Below are positions 42,666 to 52,086 of a stretch of DNA of 64,000 nucleotides, piece by piece. Each line of letters begins with the position of its first letter. Within the stretch, counting starts at the first letter, position 1. A model generated the notes under the pieces. It searched no databases and was not told the origin of the DNA. It worked only from the letters and a program-made list of their open reading frames with translations. The position numbers and the translations under genes are program-made. The DNA comes from PALSA-555 sp963731625 (lineage in GTDB: Bacteria; Actinomycetota; Acidimicrobiia; IMCC26256; PALSA-555). The stretch is taken from the NCBI GenBank assembly GCA_963731625.1, contig CAVSWH010000023.1, positions 253,196 to 317,195 of the forward strand. The letters run 5' to 3'.

Positions 42666-42722
42666 TCGAACCTGCGCACACGGCTCCGGAGGCCGATGCT
42701 CTATCCGCTGAGCTACGAGGGC
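42666..42722 (-). pseudogene. truncated tandem copy of the tRNA-Arg gene
   Basis: These 57 bp repeat the 5' part of the neighbouring tRNA (acceptor 5' strand GCCCTCG, D-arm, anticodon arm, first T-stem strand and loop) and then fuse directly to the intact copy. The T-stem partner and the 3' acceptor strand are missing. The perfect 57-bp periodicity spans 42604-42720. Confidence 0.85.
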
Positions 42723-42769
42723 TGGAGGCACGACGGGGACTCACCCGCACGTGCGCGCCGTCCACACGC

Positions 42770-42775
42770 AGGATA
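42770..42775 (-). promoter_or_regulatory. possible -10 hexamer for the tRNA
   Basis: TATCCT on the minus strand, about 48 nt upstream of the truncated tRNA copy, is a candidate -10. If it is used, the transcript reads the truncated copy before the intact tRNA. Confidence 0.3.
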
Positions 42776-42855
42776 GGCGGGGGCGTCGCCGTCCCGGCGG
42801 GCCGATGCCCGGTCACGCTCGGCGGTTGCGCGCGTGACCAGCCAGACTGCTGATC

Positions 42856-44241
42856 GTGCGCTTCCACCGCACCGAGCACGCCCTCGTGCCGCCGCTCCTC
42901 TCGGCGCGCTCGTCGGACGAGTACCGGCCGCTCCCACTGACGAAGGGGCAAGCACGCGCGGCCGTCGGTGCCGTGGCGGCCGCGAGGCGCCAGGCGCCCC
43001 GCGCCGGTGTGGAGGCGGCCGACTACCTGGCCGGGCGTCTCGGGACGGCCGCGACCCTGCGTGCGCTCGACGCGGCCGCCGGCGGAGGGTTCTTCGCCGT
43101 GCCGCCGGAGGCCGAGCTCGACGACGACGCGGCCGACGCGGCGTTCGCCAGCGGACCGCTGGTGGTCGACGTCCAGACCCATCTCGTCCGGCCGAGCCGT
43201 CGCGCCTGTGCCGGCGCCGACGCGTTGTTCGCCTACCTGCGCATGGTCGATCCGGACCGGTGGAGCGGTGGCGTCGACGCGGCACGCCTGTCGGCGGCCG
43301 AGTGGGCGGCCTGCGTGTTCGGCGGGAGCGACACCGCGGTGGCCCTCCTGACCTCACCGCCGGGTCGGTCGGACGAGAACGTGCTGACGAACGAGGACAT
43401 CGCGGACGCGAAGGCGATCGTCGAGCGGTACGCCGGCACCCGTCGGGTGCTCACCCACACGATCGTGCACCCCAACCTCGGGCCGGCCGAGCTGGACGCC
43501 ATGACGGGATGGCGTGACGCGCTCGGGCCGGCGGGCTGGAAGGTGTACACGCTCTGGGCACCGCCGGGGCACGGGAGCGGCTGGTCGCTCGACGACGAGG
43601 ACGTCGGCGCGCCGTTCCTGGAGCGGGTGCGGGCGCTCGGGCCGCGGATCGTGTGTGCCCACAAGGGCATCGCCGGACCGGTCGCCAACCGGGCGCCCGC
43701 GAGCGCGTCGCCGCGGGACGTCGGGCCGGCCGCGGCGGCGTTCCCCGACGTGACCTTCGTCGTGTACCACTCCGGGTACGACATCGACCCGGTCCAAGAG
43801 GGTCCCCACCGTGCCGATCCCCACCGCGGGGTCAGTCGACTCGTCACGAGCTTGGCCGACGCCGGCGTGGCGGCCGGCGCCAACGTCTACGCCGAGCTCG
43901 GCTCGACCTGGTACCTCATGATGCGACGGCCGACCGAGGCGGCCCACGTGCTCGGCAAGCTGCTCGTCGCCGTCGGGGACGACCGGATCCTGTGGGGCAC
44001 CGACTCGGTCTGGTACGGCGCGCCGCAACCGCTCATCGACGCCTTCCGCGCGTTCCAGATTCCCGAGCCGATGCGGGAGGAGTTCGGCTATCCCGCGCTG
44101 ACCGACATCGTGAAGGCGAAGATCCTCGGGCTCAACGCGGCACGCCTCTACGACGTGGACGCCGCCGCGGCCCGGGATGCGATGCCCCACCGCGAGTGGC
44201 TCACCGAGGCCCGAGCAGAGCTCGGCCGACGCCTGTCCTGA
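42856..44241 (+). CDS. amidohydrolase family protein
   Basis: This is a 461-aa metal-dependent hydrolase of the Amidohydro_2 type. The metal motif appears as VVDVQTHLVRPS near residue 100. CAHKGIAG, VVYHSGYDIDP and the closing ILWGTDSVWYG (about residue 378) hold the other histidine and aspartate ligands. The first 90 residues form a family-specific N-terminal region. The substrate is unknown; relatives act as decarboxylases or hydrolases. The GTG at 42856 is 7 nt after CAGACT, a possible leaderless -10. It is the first intact core gene right of the polysaccharide block. Confidence 0.82.
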   Translation: MRFHRTEHALVPPLLSARSSDEYRPLPLTKGQARAAVGAVAAARRQAPRAGVEAADYLAGRLGTAATLRALDAAAGGGFFAVPPEAELDDDAADAAFASGPLVVDVQTHLVRPSRRACAGADALFAYLRMVDPDRWSGGVDAARLSAAEWAACVFGGSDTAVALLTSPPGRSDENVLTNEDIADAKAIVERYAGTRRVLTHTIVHPNLGPAELDAMTGWRDALGPAGWKVYTLWAPPGHGSGWSLDDEDVGAPFLERVRALGPRIVCAHKGIAGPVANRAPASASPRDVGPAAAAFPDVTFVVYHSGYDIDPVQEGPHRADPHRGVSRLVTSLADAGVAAGANVYAELGSTWYLMMRRPTEAAHVLGKLLVAVGDDRILWGTDSVWYGAPQPLIDAFRAFQIPEPMREEFGYPALTDIVKAKILGLNAARLYDVDAAAARDAMPHREWLTEARAELGRRLS

Positions 44242-44253
44242 CGTCCGCGCCGC

Positions 44254-45162
44254 TTACCGGCTGAGCGCGTCCACCGTCGCGCGTGCCGCCGCGTCGAAGG
44301 GGCTCGTGCCCTCGCCGATGCCGTGCGCCACGGTGACGCGCCCCCCGTCCTCGAGCGCGACGGCGACCACGATCCCAGCGTCCGTGTCGCTCTCGACCGT
44401 GCGAGCCCAGCCGACCGATCGGCTGGGAGCGCCCGGCCGACGATGCCATGCGTCGAGCGTCGCCCGCGCCGCGCCGAGGAGCCCGTCCCCGAGCGGCGCG
44501 CGGCCCACGGTGCGCACCTCGCCGCCACCCAGGTGGACCTCGAGCTCGCCGAGGTCCTGATCGGTCCGCACCGCCAAGAGCTCGAAGGGGGAGGCCGGCA
44601 CCCACGAGATCGGTGACCCCGCCGCGGCGGCGGCCTCGCCTCCCTCGCGCACGACCTCGACGACAACGCTGCGGTCGAACCGGCCACGGACCACCTCGAG
44701 CGCGTCATGAGCGACCGCGTCCCCGCCCGAGTCACGCGGCGCCTGGACGCGCATCACGTCGTCGCCCGGATCGGCCGCGACGGCGTCGACGCCGTTGAGT
44801 TGGCGCAGCGCGAGCTCGACGGCGTCGAACGGGTCCGCGAGGGATTCGTCGAGCACCGCGCCGCGGAGCGCGAGGCGACAGAGCGCCCGCAGGATGGCGA
44901 CATCGACCACGTCCTCGTCGAGTCGTGGCGTGGAGGACCAGTCGGCGGGCGCGTCGAGCGGGCCGGGGAGCTCGGCGCGGGGCACGCTCAGCAGCTGGTG
45001 GCCGAGCGACGCGTCGTCGACCGCGACGGTCAGCCGGTCGAGGCCGCCCCGCGCCCGCGTCCGCTCCAGCGCGGCGTAGACGAGCGCCAGGCCGTCGCGC
45101 TCGAGCGGGTCGCGCTCCTCGGTCACGGCGCGCAGACGTGGCGGCTCGGGCAGCGCGGTCAC
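44254..45162 (-). CDS. hypothetical protein, 302 aa
   Basis: I do not recognise this family. The protein is acidic, soluble and rich in Ala/Val/Asp, with no signal or membrane segment. A C-terminal unit (TVESDTDAGIVVAVALEDGG to FDAAARATVDALSR) resembles a small alpha/beta domain of the dsRBD-like type used in 2-isopropylmalate-synthase-like or hypothetical actinobacterial proteins, but this is a weak impression. The start GTG 45162 has CAGACT 6 nt upstream. It is convergent with the amidohydrolase and divergent from argS. Confidence 0.65.
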   Translation of the reverse strand: MTALPEPPRLRAVTEERDPLERDGLALVYAALERTRARGGLDRLTVAVDDASLGHQLLSVPRAELPGPLDAPADWSSTPRLDEDVVDVAILRALCRLALRGAVLDESLADPFDAVELALRQLNGVDAVAADPGDDVMRVQAPRDSGGDAVAHDALEVVRGRFDRSVVVEVVREGGEAAAAAGSPISWVPASPFELLAVRTDQDLGELEVHLGGGEVRTVGRAPLGDGLLGAARATLDAWHRRPGAPSRSVGWARTVESDTDAGIVVAVALEDGGRVTVAHGIGEGTSPFDAAARATVDALSR

Positions 45163-45215
45163 CCGGCGAGTCTGGCGCGAATCGTCGGTGGGGAGCCACC
45201 GAGGGGGGCAGTACG

Positions 45216-46898
45216 ATGCGGTCCCCGGTACGCGACACCGGGTCCACGCCCGTGATCCGCGATCAGCTCCGTGCCGCTCTCGACGCCGCGCTCCCCGCGG
45301 CCGGCTTCGATCAACCGCCGGGTGGCTTCACGCTCGAGCTCCCCAAGCAGCGGGAGCATGGTGACTGGTCGGCGAACGTCGCGTTAAAGGTCGCGCCGCC
45401 CGCCGGCATCCCGCCCCGCGACGCCGCGGCGCGCATCATCGCGGCGTTGCGCGAGACGCTCCCGTCCAACGTCGCCGAGGTCGAGATCGCGGGCCCCGGG
45501 TTCATCAACTTTCGCCTCGTCCCGGCCGCGCTCCACGCCGTCCTCCGCGACGTCATTGCCGAGGCGGGCCGCTACGGGCACGGCCGGAGCCTCGTGGGGC
45601 AGCGCATCAACCTCGAGTTCGTCAGCGCGAACCCGACCGGGCCGCTGCACGCGGGCGGCGGACGCTGGGTGGCCGTCGGCGACGCCCTGGCGAACATCCT
45701 GGCGTCACAGGGCGCCGACGTGCACCGCGAGTACTACCTGAACGACGCCGGCACGCAGCTCGACACGTTCGGCCGGTCCCTCTACGCGCGCTACCAGGGC
45801 GGGCTGCCCCCTGACGACGGGTACCTCGGTGACTACCTCATCGACATGGCCGACCGGATGCGCGCCGCGCTCGGCGACGGCGTCACCGAGGAGGAGGCCC
45901 GCGAGTGGGGCTACCACGACGTGGTCGGCCAGCTCCACGCGGACCTCGACCGGATCGGTGTCCACTTCGACACGTGGTTCTCCGAGCGCACCCTGCACGA
46001 GCGCGGGGACGTCGCGAGCGTCCTCGACGAGCTCGGCGCGCTCGGCGTCACCTTCGAGGACGACGGGGCGACGTGGCTCCGCACGACCGACCACGGCGAC
46101 TCGCGCGACCGCGTCCTCATCCGGTCCGATGGCACCACCACGTACCTCTGCAACGACCTCGCGTACCACCGCGACAAGTTCGCTCGCGGGTGGCAGCACC
46201 TCATCGACATCTGGGGTGCCGACCACCACGGGCAGGTGAAGTCGCTGCAGGCCGGGCTCACCGCGCTCGGCCATCCCGATGAGCCCGAGGCGCTGCTCGG
46301 GCAGCTCGTGAAGCTCGTGCGGGGCGGCGAGCAGGTGCGCATGTCGCGGCGGGCCGGCGCCTTCGTGACACTCGCCGACATCCTCGACGAGGTCGACCCG
46401 GACGTGTGCCGCCTCACCTTCCTGCTGCAGAGCATCGACACCACGCAGACCTTCGACCTCGACGTCGTGACCGCGCAGTCGATGGAGAATCCCGTGTACT
46501 ACGTGCAGTACGCGCACGCGCGAGCGGTGTCCATCGACCGGCGCGCGGCTGTCGCCGGCGTGACGCGCCTCCCGATCCTCGAGACAGACCTCGCGCCGCT
46601 GCGGCACGAGCGCGAGCTCGACCTCCTCCGGGCCCTCGACACCTACGCGGACGTCGTCGCGGAGGCGGCGACGCTGCGGGCGCCGCATCGCGTGACGACC
46701 TGGGTGCGCGAGCTCGCGGCGCTCTTCCACGGCTTCTACCGCGACTGCCGGGTGCTCTCCGACGACGCGGCGCTGACCCAGTCGCGACTCTGGCTATCGG
46801 AGGCGGCGCGTGTCGGGCTCGCCAACGCGCTCGGGCTGCTCGGCGTCGGCGCCCCCGACGAGATGACGCGCCTCGACGCGGACGACGACGCCCCGTGA
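45216..46898 (+). CDS. argS: arginyl-tRNA synthetase
   Basis: This is a 560-aa class I synthetase. The N-terminal Add-1 domain is followed by the catalytic core with FVSANPTGPLHAGGGRWVAV, where the HIGH motif reads HAGG. REYYLNDAGTQLDTFG comes next. The KMSK position reads RMSRRAGAFVTL, as is usual for the ArgS type without canonical KMSK. The DALR anticodon-binding domain closes the protein. ATG 45216 has a strong GAGGGG site upstream; GTG 45252 is an alternative. The stop overlaps lysA by GTGA. It heads the argS-lysA-hom-thrC operon. Confidence 0.92.
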   Translation: MRSPVRDTGSTPVIRDQLRAALDAALPAAGFDQPPGGFTLELPKQREHGDWSANVALKVAPPAGIPPRDAAARIIAALRETLPSNVAEVEIAGPGFINFRLVPAALHAVLRDVIAEAGRYGHGRSLVGQRINLEFVSANPTGPLHAGGGRWVAVGDALANILASQGADVHREYYLNDAGTQLDTFGRSLYARYQGGLPPDDGYLGDYLIDMADRMRAALGDGVTEEEAREWGYHDVVGQLHADLDRIGVHFDTWFSERTLHERGDVASVLDELGALGVTFEDDGATWLRTTDHGDSRDRVLIRSDGTTTYLCNDLAYHRDKFARGWQHLIDIWGADHHGQVKSLQAGLTALGHPDEPEALLGQLVKLVRGGEQVRMSRRAGAFVTLADILDEVDPDVCRLTFLLQSIDTTQTFDLDVVTAQSMENPVYYVQYAHARAVSIDRRAAVAGVTRLPILETDLAPLRHERELDLLRALDTYADVVAEAATLRAPHRVTTWVRELAALFHGFYRDCRVLSDDAALTQSRLWLSEAARVGLANALGLLGVGAPDEMTRLDADDDAP

Positions 46899-48169
46899 CG
46901 AGCGCGCCGGTCGACCCCTCGCTCGTCCCTCCCGCCGTCCGCGCCGCCGACGTCGAGGCGCTGGCGGACGAGTTCGGGACACCCCTGTTCGTCTACGACG
47001 AGGACGCGCTGCGCCAGCGGTGCCGGGCGTACGTCCGCGCGCTCGGCGCCGGCAACGTCGCTTACGCGGCGAAGGCGTTCCTCTGCGGGGCCATGGCGCG
47101 CCTCGTCGCCGACGAGGGGCTCCACCTCGACGTCGCCACGGGCGGCGAGCGGCACGTCGCGCTCGAGGCCGGGTTCCCGGCCGACCGGCTCGTCGTCCAC
47201 GGCAACAACAAGTCCGACGACGAGCTCGACGCGGCGCTGCGGGTGGGCGCCGGCCGGATCGTCGCCGACTCCTTCGACGAGCTCGACCGGCTCGAGCGAC
47301 GCAGCGCGTCGCTCGGGGTGACACCGACCGTGCTCGTGCGCACGACGCCGGGCGTCGAGGCGCACACCCACGAGTACATCGAGACCGGCACCGAGGATTC
47401 GAAGTTCGGGTTCACGGTCACCGACGGGATCGCGCTCGACGCCGCACGTCGGGTCGCCGCGAGTCCGGTGCTGCGCTTGGCGGGGCTCCACTGTCACATC
47501 GGGTCGCAGATCCAGCGCCTGGACCCATGGGGCCACGCGGTCGCGGCGCTCGCCGTCGTCGCGGACCACCTCGACGCTTCGATCGACGAGCTGAGCCTCG
47601 GCGGCGGGCTCGGCGCGCGCTACCTCGCCGAGGATCCGCCCCTCGACGTCGAGGACTACGCGGACGCGCTCCGCCGGGCGGTGCGCGCCCACTGGCCGGC
47701 CCGCCTGGCGGCTCCCCGCCTGCTCGTTGAGCCGGGTCGGTCCATCGCCGCGCCGTGCGCGGTCACGCTCTACCGGGTCGGCACGGTGAAGGAGATCCCC
47801 GGGGTGGGCACCTACGTCGCCGTCGACGGCGGGATGAGCGACAACCCGCGACCGGTCCTGTACGGCGCCGGGTACGAGGCGTACCTGCCGGGTCGGCTCG
47901 CCGAGGAGCGGCCGCTGCGCTGCCGGGTCGTGGGCAAGCACTGCGAGCAGGGCGACGTGATCGTCGCCGACGCCGCGCTCCCAGCCGGGGTGCGGCCGGG
48001 CGACCTGCTCGCGACGCCGGTGACCGGCGCCTACGGCTACTCGATGGCCTCCAACTACAACAAGGTGCCGCGCCCGGCGGTCGTGTTCCTCCGCGACGGA
48101 CGGGCCCGGGTCGTGGTGCGGCGCGAGACATTCGACGATCTCGTGCGCCTCGACGTGGTGGGAGACTGA
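46895..48169 (+). CDS. lysA: diaminopimelate decarboxylase
   Basis: This 424-aa PLP-dependent fold-III enzyme catalyses the last step of lysine synthesis. The PLP lysine is in NVAYAAKAFLCG (about residue 58). LHCHIGSQI, the glycine-rich SLGGGLGARY, VEPGRSIAA and GKHCEQGDVIV with the active-site cysteine are all present, as is the C-terminal YSMASNYNKVPRPAVV. The GTG overlaps the argS stop. hom begins 4 nt after its stop, so lysine and threonine branches are co-expressed. Confidence 0.94.
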   Translation: MTSAPVDPSLVPPAVRAADVEALADEFGTPLFVYDEDALRQRCRAYVRALGAGNVAYAAKAFLCGAMARLVADEGLHLDVATGGERHVALEAGFPADRLVVHGNNKSDDELDAALRVGAGRIVADSFDELDRLERRSASLGVTPTVLVRTTPGVEAHTHEYIETGTEDSKFGFTVTDGIALDAARRVAASPVLRLAGLHCHIGSQIQRLDPWGHAVAALAVVADHLDASIDELSLGGGLGARYLAEDPPLDVEDYADALRRAVRAHWPARLAAPRLLVEPGRSIAAPCAVTLYRVGTVKEIPGVGTYVAVDGGMSDNPRPVLYGAGYEAYLPGRLAEERPLRCRVVGKHCEQGDVIVADAALPAGVRPGDLLATPVTGAYGYSMASNYNKVPRPAVVFLRDGRARVVVRRETFDDLVRLDVVGD

Positions 48170-48173
48170 TCGC

Positions 48174-49463
48174 ATGCAGGACCCCGTGCGCGTCGGCCTC
48201 CTCGGGTGCGGGAACGTCGGCGCGCCCCTGGTGCGCCTCCTGGACGAGAACGCCGACCGCATCGCGGCGCGGGCCGGCGTCGCGATCGAGGTGACGCGCG
48301 TGGCCGTGCGTGACGCCGGCCGACGGCGTGACGTGAAGCTCAGCCCGGACCGCTTCACGACCGACGCGGCATCGGTCGTCGCGGACCCGAACGTCGACGT
48401 CGTCGTCGAGGTCATCGGCGGGCTCGACCCGGCCCGGCGGCTCATCACCGAGGCGCTCGAGGCCGGCAAGCCCGTGGTCACGGCGAACAAGGAGCTCATC
48501 GCCCAGCACGGACCCGAGCTCTTCGAGACGGCGGCGCGGGCGGGCGTCGACCTGCTCTTCGAGGCGTCGGTCGCGGGTGGGATCCCGCTCATGCGGCCCC
48601 TGCGCGAGTCGCTGGCCGGCGACCGCATCCACCGCGTCACCGGCATCGTGAACGGGACGACCAACTTCATCCTCACCCGCATGGCGGACGAAGGGACGTC
48701 GTTCGCCGACGCGCTCGCGGAGGCGCAGCGGCTGGGCTACGCCGAGGCCGACCCGAGCGCCGACGTCGACGGGCTCGACGCGGCGGCGAAGGCCGCGATC
48801 ATCGCCACGATCGCCTTCGGCGTCCGCGTCCACGTCGGCGACGTCCACACCGAGGGGATCACCGGCATCACCGACGACGACATGGCGTCGGCGCGGCTGC
48901 TCGGCTACGTCGTGAAGCTCGTCGCGGTCGCCGAGGAGGTCGACGGCGCGGTCGCCGTGCGCGTCCACCCGGCGATGGTCCCGTTGCACCATCCGCTCGC
49001 CGCGGTGCGCGACTCGTTCAACGCGGTGCTCATCGAGGGCGAGGCCGTCGGCGAGCTCATGCTCTACGGCCGCGGCGCCGGCGGGGGTCCCTCCGCCTCG
49101 GCGGTGCTCGGCGACCTCATCGACGCGGCCCACAACCTCGTGTCCGGCGCGAAGGGCGCCACCATCGGGCGCCTCGCGGCGTCGCGGGTGCGACCGATCG
49201 GCGACCTCGAGTCGCAGTTCTACCTGCTCGTCGAGGTCGCCGACCGTCCGGGCGTGCTCGCTGCGATCGCGCAGGTGTTCGGGGACCACGGCGTGTCGAT
49301 CCAGTCGATGGAGCAGCGCGGCCTCGGCTCGGACGCCCGGCTGGTCTTCGTGACCCACCGCGCGCGGGAGAGCGACCTGCGCGCCACCGTCGAGGCGCTC
49401 CGCGGCGTCGAGCCCGTCCATCGGGTCGGGTCGGTGCTGCGGGTGATGGGCGACGTCGGGTGA
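48174..49463 (+). CDS. hom: homoserine dehydrogenase
   Basis: This 429-aa enzyme reduces aspartate semialdehyde to homoserine. The NAD(P) loop is VGLLGCGNVGAPL (residues 7-19). The catalytic core carries VVTANKELIAQHG, GIVNGTTNFILTRM and YAEADPSADVDGLDAAAK. A C-terminal ACT domain (about residues 345-429, QFYLLVEVADRPGVLAAIAQ) suggests threonine feedback. It is in an operon with lysA and thrC; the thrC start overlaps its stop by GTGA. Confidence 0.94.
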   Translation: MQDPVRVGLLGCGNVGAPLVRLLDENADRIAARAGVAIEVTRVAVRDAGRRRDVKLSPDRFTTDAASVVADPNVDVVVEVIGGLDPARRLITEALEAGKPVVTANKELIAQHGPELFETAARAGVDLLFEASVAGGIPLMRPLRESLAGDRIHRVTGIVNGTTNFILTRMADEGTSFADALAEAQRLGYAEADPSADVDGLDAAAKAAIIATIAFGVRVHVGDVHTEGITGITDDDMASARLLGYVVKLVAVAEEVDGAVAVRVHPAMVPLHHPLAAVRDSFNAVLIEGEAVGELMLYGRGAGGGPSASAVLGDLIDAAHNLVSGAKGATIGRLAASRVRPIGDLESQFYLLVEVADRPGVLAAIAQVFGDHGVSIQSMEQRGLGSDARLVFVTHRARESDLRATVEALRGVEPVHRVGSVLRVMGDVG

Positions 49464-50518
49464 CGCAGCCCTGGCCGGGGCTCATCGAGGCCTTCCGGTC
49501 CGAGCTCCCGGTGAGCGACGCGACGCCGGTCGTGACGCTCCTCGAGGGCAACACCCCGCTGCTCGAGACACCGCGCCTCGCCGCCCAGGCCGGCGTGGCG
49601 CGCCTCTATCTCAAGATCGAGGGCGCCAACCCGACGGGCTCGTTCAAGGACCGCGGGATGACCGTCGCCGTGTCGAAGGCGGCGGAGCGGGGCGCCAAGG
49701 TCGTGCTGTGCGCGTCGACCGGGAACACGTCGGCGTCCGCCGCGGCGTACGCCGCCCGGGCCGGCCTGGTCTGTGCCGTCGTGCTCCCGGCCGGCCAGAT
49801 CGCGCTCGGGAAGCTCGCGCAGGCGCTGATCCACGGCGCGCGGGTCGTCCCCGTGCGCGGCAACTTCGACGAGGCCCTCGCGATCGTGCGCGAGCTCGGC
49901 GAGCGGCCCGGCGTCGAGGTCGTGAACTCGATCAACCCGGCCCGCATCGAGGGCCAGAAGACGGCCGCCTTCGAGATCGTCGACGTGCTCGGCGACGGCC
50001 CGAGCGTGCACTCGATCCCGGTCGGCAACGCCGGCAACATCACGGCCTACTGGCAGGGCTACCGCGAGCGGGTGGCTGCGGGGCGGGCCCGGCGTGCGCC
50101 GCGCATGCTCGGGTGGCAGGCGGCCGGCGCCGCGCCGATCGTGCACGGCGAGCGGGTGCCCCACCCCGAGACCATCGCCACGGCGATCCAGATCGGGAAC
50201 CCCGCGTCGTGGGCGGGCGCCGTCGCCGCCCGGGACGAGTCCGGCGGACACATCGGCGCGGTGTCGGACGGCGAGATCCTCGACGCGTACCGGCTCCTCG
50301 CGGCGGGCTCGGGCGTGTTCGTCGAGCCCGCCTCGGCGGCGTCGGTCGCCGGCGTGCTCCGCGCCGCCACCGAGGGGCTCGTCACCTCCTCGGACGTCGT
50401 GGTGTGCACGGTGACCGGGCACGGCTTGAAGGACCCGAACCGGGCGATCGCCGAGGTCGAGGTCGGTGACGCCGTCGACCCCGAGCCCGAACGGGTGGCG
50501 GCGCGCGTCGGGCTCTGA
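49460..50518 (+). CDS. thrC: threonine synthase
   Basis: This 352-aa PLP enzyme converts O-phosphohomoserine to threonine. The PLP lysine is in NPTGSFKDRGMTVAV (about residue 61). ASTGNTSASAAAYAARAG is the Asn/Ser PLP-contact loop, and IPVGNAGNITAYW holds the phosphate loop. It is the short form without the extra N-terminal domain. It needs phosphohomoserine, yet no GHMP-type thrB follows it, unlike in most actinobacterial hom-thrC-thrB operons. Confidence 0.94.
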   Translation: MTQPWPGLIEAFRSELPVSDATPVVTLLEGNTPLLETPRLAAQAGVARLYLKIEGANPTGSFKDRGMTVAVSKAAERGAKVVLCASTGNTSASAAAYAARAGLVCAVVLPAGQIALGKLAQALIHGARVVPVRGNFDEALAIVRELGERPGVEVVNSINPARIEGQKTAAFEIVDVLGDGPSVHSIPVGNAGNITAYWQGYRERVAAGRARRAPRMLGWQAAGAAPIVHGERVPHPETIATAIQIGNPASWAGAVAARDESGGHIGAVSDGEILDAYRLLAAGSGVFVEPASAASVAGVLRAATEGLVTSSDVVVCTVTGHGLKDPNRAIAEVEVGDAVDPEPERVAARVGL

Positions 50519-50544
50519 CCCCCGCGCCGCCCGCCGATCCGTCC

Positions 50545-52044
50545 GTGCCGACGCTCGAGCAGCTCGTCGCCACGCACGCCGCCGACGCGCCGGACGGCTT
50601 GGCGTACGCCGGCGGCGCGCACCGGATGACGTGGGGCGAGTACGACGCGCGGGGGAGCGCCCTCGCGGCGGTGCTCGCCGACGCGGCCGTCGTGCCCGGC
50701 GACCGCGTCGCGGTGTGGATGCCGGACGGCCCGGCGGTCCATGCGTGCTATCTCGGCGTCGAGCGTGCCGGCGGCGTCGTCGTGGGCATCGGCCCGCGGG
50801 CCGGCCGGCGCGAGGTCGAGCACCTGCTCAGGGTCACCGGGGCGACGCTGCTGCTGTGCGGAGCCGAAGCCGAGCCCGCGCCGGCCGGGGTGTCGACGAT
50901 CGTCGTGTCGGAGACGGACCTGCCGCAGGGTCGCGACGCACCTCGCGAGCGCGGGCTCGGGCTCGACGACCTGTGGCTGCTCAACTCGACGTCGGGCACG
51001 ACCGGGCTGCCGAAGTGCGTCATGCACCACCAGCGCCGGTGGTTCGCGTTCCACGAGCTCGCGGTGGACGCCGGCGGACTCACCTCCGACGACGTCTTCC
51101 TCAGCGCGCTGCCCGCACCGTTCGGCTTCGGCCTCTGGACCGCCCACGTCACCCCGACCGTCCTCGGGGTGCCCTGCGTCGTGCTGCCCCGCTTCGACCC
51201 CGAGGCGTGCCTCGCGGCGATCGAGCGCGAGCGGGTCACCGTGCTCGCGGCCGTCTCGACGCAGTTCATCATGCTGTTGAACTCGCCGGCGTTGGACCGC
51301 TTCGACCTCACCAGCCTCCGCGTGCTGTTCACGGGCGGCGAGATGGTGCCCGAGCGGCGCGCCGCGGAGTTCGAGGAGCGCACGGGCTGTCGCGTGCTCC
51401 AGTTCTACGGCTCGAACGAGACGGGTGCGCTGAGCCGCACGACGATCCGCGACTCCCGTGCGCGCCGGCTCCGCAGCGCCGGCGCGGTCATCCCGTCCAT
51501 GCACGTGCGGCTGCTCGCCGACGACGGCGCCGACGTCACCGCGGCCGGCGGCCCCGGCGTCGCGGCGTGCCGGGGCCCGCTCTGCTGCCTCGGCTACTAC
51601 GGCGACCCCGAGGCCAACGCGGCGCTGTACACCCCGGACGGCTGGATGCTGACCGGGGACCGCTGCACCGTCGACGCGGACGGCTACCTGACGGTCGCGG
51701 GGCGCGCGTCCGACTTCATCATCCGGGGTGGGAAGAACGTCAGCGCCGCGCAGGTCGAGGACGAGGTGTCGACGCACCCCGCGGTCGCCGTGGCGGCCGC
51801 CGTCGCCATGCCCGACGCCGTGTTCGGGGAGCGGGTCTGCGCGTACGTCGAGCTGCGCCCCGACGCGGCGCCACTCGACCTCGCCGCGCTCCAGGACCAC
51901 CTGCAGGGCCGCGGCGTCGGCAAGGAGCTCTGGCCCGAGCACCTCGTCGTCCTCGACGCGCTGCCCCGCGCCTCGGGTGGGAAGGTGGCCAAGGGCGCGC
52001 TGCGTGAGGACGTGGCGCGCCGCGTCCCGACCGCCGAGCACTGA
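50545..52044 (+). CDS. AMP-binding acyl-CoA synthetase/ligase
   Basis: This is a 499-aa adenylate-forming enzyme. The P-loop core is LLNSTSGTTGLPKCVMHH (about residue 152), the FYGSNETGALSRT region is near 292, GWMLTGDRCTVDADGYL is motif A7, GRASDFIIRGGKNVSAAQVE is the hinge, and ASGGKVAKGALR carries the catalytic C-terminal lysine. It activates a carboxylic acid as acyl-AMP and probably forms an acyl-CoA; the substrate is unknown. The GTG is 26 nt after thrC. It stands where thrB is usually found but has no kinase features. Confidence 0.87.
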   Translation: MPTLEQLVATHAADAPDGLAYAGGAHRMTWGEYDARGSALAAVLADAAVVPGDRVAVWMPDGPAVHACYLGVERAGGVVVGIGPRAGRREVEHLLRVTGATLLLCGAEAEPAPAGVSTIVVSETDLPQGRDAPRERGLGLDDLWLLNSTSGTTGLPKCVMHHQRRWFAFHELAVDAGGLTSDDVFLSALPAPFGFGLWTAHVTPTVLGVPCVVLPRFDPEACLAAIERERVTVLAAVSTQFIMLLNSPALDRFDLTSLRVLFTGGEMVPERRAAEFEERTGCRVLQFYGSNETGALSRTTIRDSRARRLRSAGAVIPSMHVRLLADDGADVTAAGGPGVAACRGPLCCLGYYGDPEANAALYTPDGWMLTGDRCTVDADGYLTVAGRASDFIIRGGKNVSAAQVEDEVSTHPAVAVAAAVAMPDAVFGERVCAYVELRPDAAPLDLAALQDHLQGRGVGKELWPEHLVVLDALPRASGGKVAKGALREDVARRVPTAEH

Positions 52045-52074
52045 CGCTCGGGCGGCCGCGACGAGCCTCGGCCC

Positions 52075-52080
52075 TACGAT
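52075..52080 (+). promoter_or_regulatory. -10 hexamer TACGAT before the PGM-like gene
   Basis: TACGAT ends 6 nt before GTG 52087. This gives the gene its own leaderless promoter within the amino-acid cluster. Confidence 0.55.
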
Positions 52081-52086
52081 GCGTTC

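Noticed and set aside
22527..42722. Integrative element with integrase and att sites
   Set aside because: The tRNA duplication suggests it, but no integrase, relaxase, transposase or matching left-end tRNA fragment was found in the window.
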